NCBI GenBank assembly: GCA_024305405.1
Contig: JAKNDB010000079.1
Coordinates: 2,904,501-2,968,500 of the forward strand
DNA from: Dirofilaria immitis
Taxonomy: Eukaryota; Nematoda; Chromadorea; Rhabditida; Onchocercidae
Length of the DNA: 64,000 nucleotides
Direction of reading: 5' to 3'
The position numbers were made by a program, and so were the translations under genes. Under the pieces are notes generated by a model. The model was not told the origin of the DNA and did no database searches. It worked only from the letters and a program-made list of their open reading frames with translations. This document shows positions 30,253-51,700 of this stretch, piece by piece. The stretch's first letter is position 1. Each line of letters starts with the position of its first letter.

Positions 30253-30358
30253 GAAATAATGAAATGAAATGAGCTAAAACATCATGCCATCTTTTATTAC
30301 GCTGTCATTAATTGTCGACCAAAATGGGAACGGTTTCAATTCAGAACATTTCTTTATT

Positions 30359-31066
<708 letters not shown>

Positions 31067-31070
31067 ACAT

Positions 31071-34000
31071 TTGTAAAAATTCATTTTAAACTAATTGAAA
31101 AAAATCAATAAAAATATCTTTTTAATTAGGAATTAATTCTGTGTTAATAATTTTTTAAAATAATTTAATTTTTTTTTCAAACTATTATGTAATAAATAAT
31201 AACATAGTTGGAATTTAATTTTTAATTTTTAAATAAATTGATATTGATTTAAATTTTAATAAATAGCATTCATAATGAGTCCCATTCATTTAATTTTGAC
31301 GATATAAATTAATTAATTGAAAAGGTAAAATTTATTTTAACAATTATTAGGTGTTATTAATAAAATAGAAACCATAGATAGTTTTTTCGAACGAAAGTAT
31401 CCATTTGTTAAAATGTGAATCATAGATTTTTTTAATAAAAAGAATTCAATAAATTAAAAGTCAAAATTTAAAAAAGTCAAAACAAAAAAGAAAATAAAGG
31501 AATAGATAAATCATAGCTAATTTAAACACATATGATTTCTATGCAATACCGTTTCAAGTAGACAAAGAGTTGCATAGCAGTCGCTGCTTAGTGTACCATA
31601 TTGTTTGCGTGAAATTGTGTAACGTTCTCTGATACATCCTTGGTTCGATGACGTATCAATTCACGTGGGAATTTTGATGATCATTTATTTGCTATTTTTT
31701 ATTTCTATAAGGTTGATTACGTCTGCCACGTCCAATATATTGCTTTACGTGTAAGCTTATAAATTTAGGATTTATTTCAATAGTCTAACGGATATGTGGA
31801 TTTAATGTTGGATGTAAAATTTGTTTTATTTTTAAATATGTTAAAGTTGATCAAAATTTTGACAAATTAAATAGAGCCATATAAAACTAAGTATTTATAT
31901 GACATGCCAATTTCATATTGGTGGTAACACTTGGAAGTTGAAAATAATTTTCTTTTCTGCTTTCATAATTGATTCATAATGGACTTCTTAATTTTTTTGG
32001 GAGCCAAGAATAATTTCTGTGCAGATTTGAAAATTAGTCGGTTTTTTTTCTTTTTCATTGTAGTTGTTAATTAGTGATGATGAAAAGCTGTAGCTGGTCG
32101 CTTATTTTCGTATTTTCGATCTTATTCAGATGGAAAATAATCTTATTACTAGAAGTTATGATCTGCTGATATTTGACATTAATGACTATTGTATAATGAA
32201 TATTTTACATAAATCAGCTTTGGACATATGGTATTTTTAAAACATTGCTAATTTCAGTGCATCTCAGTGTAATTTTAGGTTCAAGAATTGCTCCTCTTTT
32301 ACACAATTATCTTACACAGTTAATCATTTTTTTTGTTTTTAGAAATATTCATTTATCCGTTTTTGATTTTGTTTTTTCCATAAAATGATTACTGAAATAG
32401 TTTTATCAATGTGCGGCAGGTTTTATTTTTTCTAGGGAAATCTTTGATCAATTCAAAAAAGTTTTAACATTCTTTTAAAGTCCAATTTAATTGTTGAACT
32501 TTATATATATGAAAACCCATTTGTATTTGATTAAATTTAAAATATGACGAGAAATTTGCTAAACGATATTTTCGCTTATCTTACGTCTGTAATGGAAAAC
32601 GTCTGTAATGGAAAATGTAAAGAAACAAACTTCTTCGAAATATCACATATTAGCGAGATTTTTTCTTTATGATATCTGTGTTCCTCGATCAGCTAAAATT
32701 AGTAGATACTTTGAAAACTTTGAATTACTATAGTGGATTCGAAATATTTCGATCAGATTTAGCAAACACCATTTGTTATGATAGTTTATCAACTTTTCAG
32801 TATTCTTGAATGAAAGATCAACATATTGTTGTTTAAACGTATTACATGTAGCAATTTTTTTCTTTTAGAAGATTCGTTTTATTTGATATTTTGATATTTT
32901 TTGCGATTTTTAAATCCATCAAAGATTTCTGAAATCGAATGAAATAATGATTTTGAAAAAAATAATATAATAGCATTGTTCATACAAAAGCTAAAAAGTT
33001 TGTTTGTTAAGCAGCTGTTTTCTTTATTCTGTCATTTATTAGATTTCAATCACAAAAAACAAAAAAAAAAATTGATGCCGACAGTTTCTTTTCGCCATCT
33101 TTTTTGCCAATTTTACTGAACGAAAGAATTTGCTATTTTCGTGTAAATGAATGAATATGAACTTGTATTTAAGTCTTGCAACTTTTTATCTGACAAGGAA
33201 GCAATATTTTCTTTCAAAGTATTCTTTTACACTACGTATCTTACAGTTGTTCAAAGGACATGATTGATATCGTTTTATATTTTAAACTTTTTAATTTAGT
33301 TAATCGATAATGCATTAACATTTCGCAGAATTATTAATTCAAGTCATTTATGATATATATATTTGTGATAATATATATGCATGACTCATTATGCTTTAAT
33401 AGCTATGAGTCATTATACTAATAATAGCATAAAAACTTGCGATCTTCCAAACTTCGGCATTAATTGGTTCATCCTCGATGTTACCTTCTCTCTCACTCCT
33501 TAGTTTAATTTCATTTTGAAATCATTTGGGAATGGGAAAAGTGAATGAAAATGAAAAAGTGGAGTGAAGCGATTTGTTGACTAAAGTGGTTGTGGTGCTA
33601 CTTCATCATCTTCCATTTAAAAATTCTTCAGTAGTTTTTTTTGTTTTCTTTTGCCAATGTAAATACTTTTTTACGTCTCTGAACTATTTTATTAGCTCTC
33701 TTTTTTTTTCAGAAAAATTGTATTAATTTTTTGCAATAACTCTGGGATTTGAACCTGCATAATTAAAATTTGAATTAGGCTTAACAAAATGGAATAGCTG
33801 CATGCATTAGTCACAAAAGTCATGCATTATTTATGAGTTCAGCTCACTTCTATCTGACTTTATTGTTCGAAACTTCATGGATAATAATAATACTGCGAAA
33901 CTAGACCAGAAAAAAATTTTTTTTAGATATATATGAACAGTGTCGGATACGATGTGCTAATTACATATTGTAATATCATAGTTATGATAATGTTAATTTA

Positions 34001-37000
34001 AATTATGTATATGCTTAGATTACCAACCTACAAATATTTAGCCTTTAATAATTATTGCGAACTTTTTCCCGATAGTTTCTTCAGAATACTGGTAAATATC
34101 AATATTAGTGAAGACTTTATTGGTTTTTGTTGTTTCTTAGTTTCACAAAAGAAAATTTGGTGAATCCAAATCCAAATCTAATTGAAGAATATAATAAGGA
34201 TATTGATTTTTTCTGATATGTTAGATGAAAAGAAGACGAATATCTAAAGAACCTTTGATATCATAACATTTGGTGATTATCAGTTTTCCTCGAATTTTAT
34301 AGATTATTAGTTTCTTTCGAATTTTATATTTGGAAAGGAATTTCCTATTTTAATGCCATCTTTATGTTTATAAAGGTTTTATCGCTTGGAAATATTATCA
34401 TATTTGTTTCCGAAAAATGTCGAAGATGTTCTTTGCTTTTGATACTTCATATGATATGGAATGAATTCAATTTGTCTGAAACGAATGAAAGAAAAGGGAA
34501 AAAGAAGAGAGGAATGAAAAAGAATTTAATAATTAAGCAAATGCGAAAGAAAATACTTCGTGCTAACCTTTAATATGCATTCTTTACATGACATTGCCAG
34601 ATGTTGCTATGCAGTTTTGGAAATATCACTAGTTGCTCGAGTCCTCATTTACGAGATCTAAGAATCGAGATGGAATTTTATTTTCCCGTGTATGCGTAGT
34701 TCTTAGCGGTATTTTCCTTTGTGGTTATTCCACTATTATTATTCTATCCATCCCGATCGTCGCAAGATGTTTTTCCGATTCCGTTCATATTGCAGTAAGT
34801 ACCCTTGTAACGATTATAATAGACTGTTACTTTTTTTGTTCGCCACTATTTTTTTCATTTGCTGCTTTTTATCACTTCGGTAATCCTTTAGATATTTGAA
34901 TATATGAATGATTTTGCTGATATTTAATATTACTGTAGCATTATTTCGTTATGAATTTATTTAAAAAATTGCAAAATTTTTTAAAAAAGTATTTCATATG
35001 GAAGAAAATGATGGATATGTTTATATTTCCAGTAATTTCCCAGTGAAATTGGAAAATTTCCCAATCAATTGTTTCCTAACTGAATTTTAATTTTCATATT
35101 CTCAGCAGTTTTAACAGAATATTTCAGTATCGAAAGAGTAGCGACGATACCGGCAACATCAGATATTAGTATACCTCTGAAATTTTTTACATCTTGTTGC
35201 TAACCTAATAATGATATATTCTGAATAAGAAATTCTTCATAATTCAATTTTCTAGCAGTGATGATCTGGATGGTATCCGATCTTTCTTATCACGATATTA
35301 TTAAATGAAGCCATACTATACATGAAATACGTCAGTATCGATCCAGTTTTTCCTATTATTGTTTACTTTTTTAATTCATAAAGTTTATACGTTCAAAACA
35401 TCACGATTAAAAGAAATTTTTCAAATTATTTCAAAACGAAATTTTTGTATGACCATAGACCAGCCCAGTTGTTCAGAAAAGCACTTTTATCTTTTAGCAT
35501 TTTCGAAAATTTGTTTGGTTATTACTTTTTTCTTGCGGAAACCTCTGCACATTCGAGTGATGTTACAGCATTTGGTATGAATACTCCTCCATTTGAAGAC
35601 GGAAAAAGCTTTTTTACGAAAGTTTTTTGCTATAGGTCTTTCAAGAGATTGATATTAGGCATAACATAGCAGCAGCGATTTATTCTTTCTTTTTATTTTT
35701 AATGGACTGTCTTTCGAAGGTATTTTATGATGGGAAATACAAATTATTTTTTTTTTTAAATAAGATGGAACATTTCTTATGATATGATTTGTTTTTCCTT
35801 TTTCTTTTAATTATACATTTATTAATGAACAATGCAACTCATCGAATGCTTTTTAAAAGACTTTGTCCAAGTATGTCCAATTATGGAAAATACAAATTAT
35901 TGATTTTTTGATATTACTTCTCAATAGTAAAAGAAGCAAATTATTCCGCATTTTCTTTTTTCATTTTTTGAATTTTGATTCCGAACTGTTATATAATAAT
36001 ATCGCTATTCAATATCACTGTTAATTTTATCGAAAAGTATTATAGTAAAATTACTGAATTTCAGATATAAGAATTGTTCCTCAGCAGCGGCTGCAATTGA
36101 GAGTTGATACGAGCATATCTTACAAATGAAGTAAAAAGCTTGTATTGGAAAATCTAAAATTTATGACTCTGGAAATTTGGTCCAGAGGCACTTTGATAGT
36201 TTACTGCACTTAGATTCAGTTAAGCTGAATGATGAAATTCTGCCAATCTACTATCGCTTCTTCTGTATCATCATTCTACGAATCACCGTAGCAAGTCTAT
36301 TCCAGAACTATAAGTCCTGATTTTTGGATATTATACCGGTGGAATACTATTGTTGCCTTTATTTCATTTTCCTTATTTGTCCATTTATATACATTATTCT
36401 TACTCATTGACGGTGTAGAATATATTGCTGCTGTAATTGTTCCTTCGTTCTTGTAATCAACGGCCAACGTTATCATTGAAATACAAGAAGGTGTACATTG
36501 ACGAAAACGTTTCGTACTCAACTATTTTTCAGGTATGTTTGTATAAGGTATCATCATTATTATCATACTGAACGATTTAATTCTCTATCTCTCAGAAAAA
36601 AGAAAAAAATTGTTACTGACTATCATATATGTCTAACAACATACATGTATAATATTTCACGTTTACATAAACACTTTCAAAAAGAGTGTGTTTTATGGTA
36701 AAATCTTCGTATTATGTTATCAGAAATGAGCATAAAGGTACTTGAGATGAAATAGTGATCAATTGTTGGATGAAAAAAAGGAAGGTTTGGATCAGAAGAT
36801 TCAAAATTCATTGTTCCTTGACTTAAGTTTGTTTGCTGGAATTGCACAGTTATGTATTTCTGAAATATATTAGCAAAAAATGAGCATCTTTAGTGGTCAG
36901 CTGGCGATGTGAGGTTTTAGTTATCAATGCTTAATACATTCGTTTATTTTCATCATCCATCAATTAAGATTTACTTTTTTAAATTCTTATTCTATGCCAT

Positions 37001-37130
37001 TATTTTGAAGATATATATTGATAACAAAAAGTGTGCTAGCAACTGTTAAATTTTTTTCTGTATCTAAAGCTACCGAATATATTCAGAAGAATAAATTTTG
37101 ATAACTTTTTGAGTCAGAGTTTTAAATGTT
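31071..37130. other. Intergenic unique-sequence region, no gene recognised
   Basis: The texture changes here: tandem repeats nearly vanish and base composition becomes more even. Short open frames occur (for example 34633-34899 with hydrophobic runs) but lack recognisable motifs or flanking splice signals. An ACGT-rich patch lies at about 31640-31755 (CACGTGG, CCACGTCC, TTACGTG). The region may hold distal promoter elements or untranslated exons of the PPP1R16-like gene; I see nothing decisive. Confidence 0.5.
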
Positions 37131-37134
37131 TCAG
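37126..37134 (+). promoter_or_regulatory. Candidate SL trans-splice acceptor, PPP1R16-like gene
   Basis: An AATGTTTCAG motif ends 32 bases before the ATG at 37167, with no earlier in-frame start between them. Confidence 0.45.
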
Positions 37135-37166
37135 AATTTGTAGATAATAGTGTGAAACGAAAAAAA

Positions 37167-43741
<6,575 letters not shown>

Positions 43742-46700
43742 AATTGAAAAAGAATGAATAATATTGACACTGTATGCAGTAGGACTACTAATTATTAACA
43801 CCACTTCTAGGTCAATTATTACCACTTTATATTTTGCTTGACAATTTTCGACAACTCGTTTCTGACCTTGCGGAGTAGAATGAAATAGTAGAACATAAAA
43901 ATGTATGAACAATTTTATCATTTTTATTTCTGCAATCCTTTTGGGCTAAAAAATTCTCTTTAGTTTTTATACCAAGTATATGCTGCTCTACAGTCAGTCT
44001 GCCGAGATCCCTTTTAATTCACTTTCAGTTTTTCATATGAAAATTTTTATTTTGTGTAATGATTTTATAACTGTTTCAGAATAATCGATTACTTAGTTTT
44101 TTTGTTCTAGAGACTCCATGTAAAAGATTTATTACGGTTAGAATTTGATATGCTGCGAAAAATTTAATTGTGCAAATCGTTTATAGAACGAAATTTGCAT
44201 TTGTCACTTAGGCAAACTTGTGTTATTTGTAGCAAACCCAGACGCGATGAGTACTAATATAGCTATTCGGAATTTTTCTTCACAAAAATCAAGAATGTAT
44301 ATTCCATACGGAAAGCCTAAGTAGACAAGAGCAAATTTTGTTATTATGATTTTTAGTATGGAATGAGAACCGCAAATGAATTGTTTTTTTCGTTTTCATC
44401 GAATCTTCTTAAACAGGACTGTAGGAAATTGCTACAATCATTGGTCTGCCGAAAAAGATTGATGTAGAGGAGGAGGTAAAAGGAATATTTTGAAATCGGA
44501 TAAGCAATTCGTTCCTCAAGCATACTTGTACATGTGATATCAGTGATAACTTATCCTTAAATAGTTTTTGTTTCCAATATGCTCAATATATCAAACCCGT
44601 GGTTGTGCTTATTTTTCGGCTGCTATTTACAATGTAAAATGAAACGATCGGATTGTTGAATTAGAAATTTGCTAATAGTAATTTACTTATTTGCTTGTTT
44701 ACTGGCTTAGTTTGCGGCATTTTTTGTTCTTAAAACATGGTTTGCAACTTTTCAGGAAGTTTATTTCTTTTTTTATGTTCAAATATTTCCATTAATCGTT
44801 GCCTTTAGAAATGCAGCTAAAGCTTTTGCTAAAAAGTTTCTTTCTTTCTTTCATCTTTGATATGAAATGAATCTTTTTTTTGCCAGTCGGACAGTTCATA
44901 TAGTTTACTGTATAAGTTTTTCTATTTTACATTCATTTTAATTCAAATTTGATTCTTTTCTTCAGAAATCGAGAAAGTATTTGTTAGCAGAGATCAAATT
45001 GTTTGTCATGCTAGATACAATATAAAAAAACATTACAAAAATTTTAATTTTTGTCTTCTTCTTTGGTTATCATGCCATTGAAATCCTTAAATATGATCTA
45101 CTCCATCTACTGTTTTCTTAAATATAGATTCATTTATGGTCTCGTTGATGATCTCACTTCGATCAGCAGTAAACCATCCGATTGTTGTTATTTCCAATCG
45201 AGTAATTGTGATTATAAGAAAAAAAAGAATAATTTGACTTATCTTTATCTTGAATAATTTGACTTATCTTTATCTTATCATTTATATCACTTTCTCCTTT
45301 TTTTTTGCTTTATTTACTTCTCGTATCTTCCTACCATTTAAACTTTTTTTTTTTTGAACTAGTTAACATCTTTTGCATCGGCTAAGCATCTTTTCATAAA
45401 TTAATCTATCAGCTGCATCATTTTTTTAGCATTTTTTGTTTCTTAATTTAATTAATGATACAACTGAATATGCAACCTTATCATTTGCAGTAGTATTTGG
45501 ATAGAAAATACGACCCTTGAAATTGTCTGAATCCGATTGTTTCAATCATTTCATTAATGATTTATTTGTATATGCTTGTATTTATTGATATAATGATGGG
45601 AATATATCTGTATGTCTATATGATTAAACAAAGAATATTTGTGCATTTTATCTGATAGTGTCTTCTCTCGTCATTTTTATTCAAATGTTTTTATTATTTC
45701 TCAAAGCAATATTACTTTTTGTAGGATTATTTTTCTATATTTCATTTATCGATATCAATACATTAGAATCGGATACGTCCTTTTTTTTGAAATTATTATT
45801 CATCACTTCCCGGGCAGGTATATTGTATAAAATCTTTGATTAGAAATTTTAACAAAAAAACAAATGTATGTATAAATGAAGAAGATGAGTAGTTATTATT
45901 TAAAATATATACTATTTTACTAGCATAAATAAAGCATGATAATTAAAATAAATTTGATTATTGATTTGTAATATTAATTCATTGATCTTTTTTCTTTTTT
46001 GTGAAGACTTCTCTCTTCATATTAATGAAATTTCTACATATCATTTGAATATTCAAATTTTTTCCTTCCTTCTATTGATTATTTTTGCATTAAAATAGAG
46101 GAGATTTTTTTGAAATCATTGAAAATTTTTAAAATTATATTGTAGAATAGATTTAATGCTTCCTTTTAAAATTCACTTTGAAATGAAAAAAAATGTTTGT
46201 TTCTGTGATTCCGTTTAGTCTGCTACATCGTATCACTTTTAAAAACTGTGACATTTATTATTGTTTTTTTTCCTCTCATTTTTTGTTCCTTTTATTTGTT
46301 TACTCTTTATGTTTTTGTTTCCGGAATTCCGGATTTGCAAAAATTTCTTTCGTGTAGAATTTTGCCTTTTCTTCCAGAAATAATTTGTTTTCATAATAAT
46401 TGCAAAATTGAAAATTAAAAATTTAAGATAAAAAGCCAGAAAAAAGAAAGCATTTTGTTTAGTAAATTTCAAAAAAAGAAAGAAAAAATCGAACTTTTTA
46501 ATCATTTCGATGACAAAATAATTAATCAAATTTTTCGTAAAATATGACAGCCGAATTGTAATTTTAAATTATTGATCAATTTTTATGAAAATACGAATAC
46601 TAATGATAATTTTATACTATATTCAATTAATCAATTATCAACTTGCATCAAAATTTATTTCTTTCTTCTTTTTTTCTTCAAGAAAAAAAAGAAATGCGCG

Positions 46701-48676
46701 AAAAATGATTGTTTATTCAGATAATTGTTATCAGATTTTCCATATTTTCCTTATATTCTTATAATTTCTATATCAATTCGAATTGCTGCAATGAGCAAAT
46801 TGTGATTTTTTCTTTCTTGTTTTTTTTGCCAATTTTATCATTATGCATATTTTTGTTTCATTGTAAAGTTTTGATATTCTCGATATATTCATTTTTATAT
46901 GAATATTAATGTATTATCGATTTTTTTCATTTGTAAATCAATGTATCAAATTTGGAAAAGGAATTGAAAAATTAAAGGAAAAAAAAGAAACAAACAAAAT
47001 AGGAAATACTGAACATGTTTACTATTAAACAATCAAGCGAAATTATCAGTAATTATTTTTTCATGCTTGCATAAATGCAGAGGAGGGTTGTAAAGTTGCG
47101 AAGATTGTTGCAATTGATTATATTTATTATTAAGGGAATAATTATGAATTCATTAATTACAATTTTAATAGCTAATTCTGAGAGAAAAAACTTGACCGTA
47201 CAGTTATGATCGTTGATAAATGATAAGTGCTGGATGAAAACAGTTTATTTGCTAGTTAGCAGATAATTTCAGATCGATCGAGACCAATATCTTCGAAATA
47301 TTCGTATGATTTTGGCGATTAGATCGGGCTGCTTTTTTATTTTGTATCCTTAGATTTGTATTTCCTTAAAAGGAACATTATGGTCTTAACGGAACTCACA
47401 AATCATATTTGATTAACATGTGTGCGAGAATATAGATAACATTTGCACAAAGAGTTGTGTTTTTATTTAAGGCAGACGGTAGAGAAAAAGGAACGGAGAG
47501 AGAGAGAGTAAGGGTAGGGAGATGGTTGGAGAAGAAGAGAGAAAGAGAAGGTAATATCGTATATGTGTTTTACCGAGTAGGAATGGCTTGCATACGTGAC
47601 TATTTGCAAAAATGATACTATAATTGAGGAAATAAACAAAGAAATTGAGGAAGAGAATGAAGTATTATTGTATGGATGATGATGCGCTCGTGGTAGTTGA
47701 TTGCCGTGGTGTGGTGTTAAATTGATGTGGGGCATTTCCGCGATAGATCAGGTATATCGGTCAGGTAGTGGGGTGGATTTCTCGGGTTTGTTTGAAATAG
47801 TCTAGTGTTTAGTTATACAAGGCATTTCTCGCGATAGGCCGGATATACAGATAGTAAGTTAATAAGGTTAGATAATCAAATAGCAGTCATATAACTAACA
47901 GTTTATGAAGTTTCAATTGTTGAATTTGAATTTATATTTTAAATTTCTAATATAAAGCATATATGAATTGATTAAATGGAAGAATATTTCGTTGGTAACT
48001 CATTTTATGATTATTTTTTTTGTTATTTTTATCATAAGCAGCATATCAACTAGTAAGTAATATTTCATTGTTATATCATTTAGGATGATTGTGTGATAGG
48101 AAGATGAGCATATCAATTAGTAATATTTCATTGTTATATCATTTAGGATGATTGTATGTATATCATATGTCAGCATGATAACAATTAATTTGGAATATAA
48201 GATTGCTAGGTCCAGAATTTAAAAATATTCAAAAAATATTGGCAGTGTAATTGTAAGTGACGTAGAATTTTAGAAGTTAATGGTTATGGAGATTATAAGA
48301 GAATATGCAAAAATGGTTTTATCGAATGAATAATAGTATATTATATCGCTAAACTCTAAACATATGAAATTAACTTTGCATTTATATGAGATTAATTTTG
48401 CATTTATATGCGATGAACTTTGTATTTATTCTGTTTTTTTTTGATATCAGCAATTAGTAATGTATAATTTAACATTGCGTAACATTCGACTGATCGCTCA
48501 TTCATGTGAAATTAGGAAAAAAATCGCTTTCGTTTTTCTGGATAAAAATGTAGCATTGAATAAAGTTTGCTATTGATGATACGACAGATCGATTAATGGA
48601 GGAGAAATAAGGGAGGCAATATTTGACACGAAAAACTATTTGACTTTATGCATAATTCAAATAATCGGATTTAAAA
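43742..48676. other. Intergenic region between the PPP1R16-like gene and the Argonaute
   Basis: No coding exon is recognised. Short hydrophobic frames (for example near 45640-45840) lack motifs and flanking splice sites. A two-copy duplication lies at 48041-48156, a GA-rich tract near 47470-47555, and a pair of related CGCGATAG-containing segments at about 47736 and 47825. The 3' UTR of the upstream gene and the promoter of the Argonaute should lie here. Confidence 0.6.
48041..48156. repeat. Two-copy direct repeat upstream of the Argonaute gene
   Basis: GCATATCAA.TAGTAA plus ATATTTCATTGTTATATCAT plus TTAGGATGATTGT occurs at 48041 and again at 48108. Confidence 0.88.
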
Positions 48677-48690
48677 TTTTCTATTTCTAG
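48677..48690 (+). promoter_or_regulatory. Candidate SL trans-splice acceptor, Argonaute gene
   Basis: The strong pyrimidine-rich acceptor TTTTCTATTTCTAG ends 57 bases upstream of the proposed ATG at 48748. This would give a short 5' UTR after spliced-leader addition. Confidence 0.5.
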
Positions 48691-48747
48691 TTAAACCATA
48701 GCAGATAATAGTGGAAATATCCCGTGACAGAGAAGTCGGAAAGCATT

Positions 48748-51700
48748 ATGGCAGGTAAAATATTGCGCTTTTCTGTTTTTTCCTTTCTGTACTCGAATTT
48801 AGAAGTGGTCTTGCTTATATATTTTTTATTTAAATTACTTTTGCAGTAATTAAAAGGATTGGGAATTTTTAAAATCATACTACAACATAATATTGAATGA
48901 ATGTGAGATTAATGATTAGATTCGAATGAGAAGTTAAAGAAACAAAGTCTCGGCAAATTCAAATTTTTCAAAAATCTGGGAAAGGATGCGAAGCATCTTG
49001 ACATAAACGAAGTTAGAATTTATTTTAGCTGTCATATCTTTGAAGTTGGGAGAAAATTGCTGTCTTAATGGTAATAATTAAGTGCTAATTATAAATCGAT
49101 ATTTTTACTGAAATAATTTTTTCAATTTTTGGCAGGATGTAGTGGCGTCGAGAAAGTTAGAACGCAATTGGAACGGACGAGTGTAAGTTTTGATCAATAT
49201 ATTATATTAGAGAATGAGGTGATGTTGAATTTTAGATAGTTTTTTTCTATGTCGAAGATAGTAATTTGTTTGGTTATAGTAATATTTGAAGTTTTATTTT
49301 GCTTAAAAGCTTTTTGGAGAAACTATGTATAAAATCGATGAGCATTTCAGGTCAGTGAACCACCAGTTTATCTGACTGAAAAAATAGCCCCAGGAAGTCG
49401 TGCTTACGAATCATTGGACGTAGTAACAAATGTTTGGGGTTGATTCCTCACAAAAACATATTTGTTTATCGTTATGATTTCCGCTTATTTGAAGAATATC
49501 CTCCCAAAGGTCGTAGCAACGAACCAGTAATGAAAGAAGTCACCAAACAAACACAGAAATGAGTAAGTGGTTTTTTGACTTAACAGTCTTCAATTATTAT
49601 TGAGAAACTTCAATTGATACTTATTCTTTGATGCTTATCATACGTATTACATTCGAGAAAATGCTATTGGATTGCAAAAAGCTGAAAAAAATTTCTTGAA
49701 ATTTATATGTTATCCACTATGATGAAATTATTGAAAATAGGTTGAGAGCAACGTTTTGGAACTTCAACAGGAAGGACAGAGATAATGTCATTAGCTGTTT
49801 TCTTATATGCATGTTAGTACTTAGATGTGAGGTTTCAGTTATTTTTTTAAATTTCATGGTACTTAGAAAAATTTTCAAGTTATCTCTCAGTGGATCGCAA
49901 AACAAAGTGTTTGACGATTTACCAAACTTTGTTAAAACGTCAGAAGCAATTTTTGGTGACGTACACTCCTTAATATATGATCGTGCATCGATTTTATATT
50001 CTCTACGACAATTGCCTTTTCCAAAAGCTAGTGATGATCAAGAGGTTTTTTTTTTTTTTTTTTTTTATTTCAGAATCTGTGTTCTGTACATGTCAGTAAC
50101 TGCATAAAAATCCTTGGTAACTAATTAGAAGCAGAACCGTATGTTTAAAAGTAATATTAATATTCGCAACTAGTAGTCTTTAGTTGTCTAGAATATGTTT
50201 TCAGAATAAACCCATCTATATTGTTTTTCTTTTTATTCTTAACATTACACAGAATACATTTTTTTTATTTTGTTTTGACGTTAGCGTTTACCATATTTTT
50301 GGAGCAACTAATTTTGAGATATATAATTTTAAAACAATTTATTAAAAATTTATGCCCACTTTATTATCACCTCTAATTCCCTTTTTGAGAATGAAATGAA
50401 TTTTTAGCAACGAGTAGCATTTTTTCTGAATCCGAATGAGCTTCCAGAAGATATGGTTGCCGAAGATTGCGTGAAAATTCATGTATATGTGAGTTGATTT
50501 TAATCTTTTTATTTTTGTTAATACTTTTGTAAACACTCAGAATACTGAATAAGTTACGACAAGTTAGCACCTATTCCAATTTTTGTTTGAATAAATCTTA
50601 GAAATTCTTTTGAGAAAGTCTGTTCTTGCATTAAGAATATCAACAGAAAGAACTGATGTGTTTTAATAGTTATTAGCTACAGGAAAATCATTAAGTAAAT
50701 TTTTTTGTTAAATTTTGACTAAAACCTTTCATTTAATTTTTTTATTATCAAAGACGATTATGATGATTTCTTTCGTTTTGATATAGGTGAAACCTTGTAA
50801 AGAGGATTTCCATCTATCAATGAAAGATCTGAAGAGTGGTGTCAGTAACAATCCGGACGAGATCAATCGCAATTTACAACAGTTTTTAGAAATTTTAACT
50901 ATGCAAGAAGTATTTTTATGGAGTAAGTTAATATAGTTTAGTTGATTGGCGAAGCCTTTTACCGAGATTCCACCAATTTTTCCCTCAGCGAAGGGATCAC
51001 AATAGACCGTTAATGTTTGGAAATACGATATCTTGTTAGAGAAGATTAAAGCATAGGAAATTATTTAACAGACAAGTTCATAGATACAAGTTTTTTGCAT
51101 TTGAAAGCTCAAATTTAATAATGATGAGCACAATTCATAATGTTATGATTCGGACAGTTTTCATTGATGTCATTTTGATCTTTACCGCTTACTTTTTTTT
51201 AATAGTTTTTTGCTGCACCAATATATTTGTTTCCAGAGGACGCTTTATCAGTTATGGATCGGGAGAATGTTATCTTCTAGAGCCAGACCAATTTGGCTTT
51301 GGTGAAAGAGATGTACCCGAGCTCCGGGAAGGAAAATATGTTGCTGTTGGTGCATCGAAAGGTGTACGAATCATTGAAGGACCACAAGAAGGAGGCATGA
51401 ACGCGGCATTAATAATTGACGGTTAGTGCAGTATTTATTTTTCTGGAATTTTGATTTGCAACAGTCGTCACAAGATATTTATTAACTATATAAATCTCAG
51501 AATTATAGGAACTTGTAGAATATTAAAGTTATTTTCTTCATTATGTTAATTTTAGTGAAGAAAGCAGCATTCCATATAGATAATCAAAGCTTGCTTGAGA
51601 AGATAGAACACATTCTTGGGAAAGGTAGAGGTGACTTGATGCGTGGTATCGATCAGCAGTCCATAGCTATTTTAAATAAAGCTCTCAAAGGTATTGTTTT

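Noticed and set aside
33731..33760. tRNA T-arm-like segment on the minus strand (GCAGGTTCAAATCCC)
   Set aside because: The five-base T stem does not pair beyond two positions, and no acceptor, D or anticodon arms could be fitted around it.
34633..34899. 88-residue plus-strand frame with hydrophobic runs
   Set aside because: Non-ATG start, no recognisable motif, no splice context; looks like a chance frame in unique AT-rich sequence.
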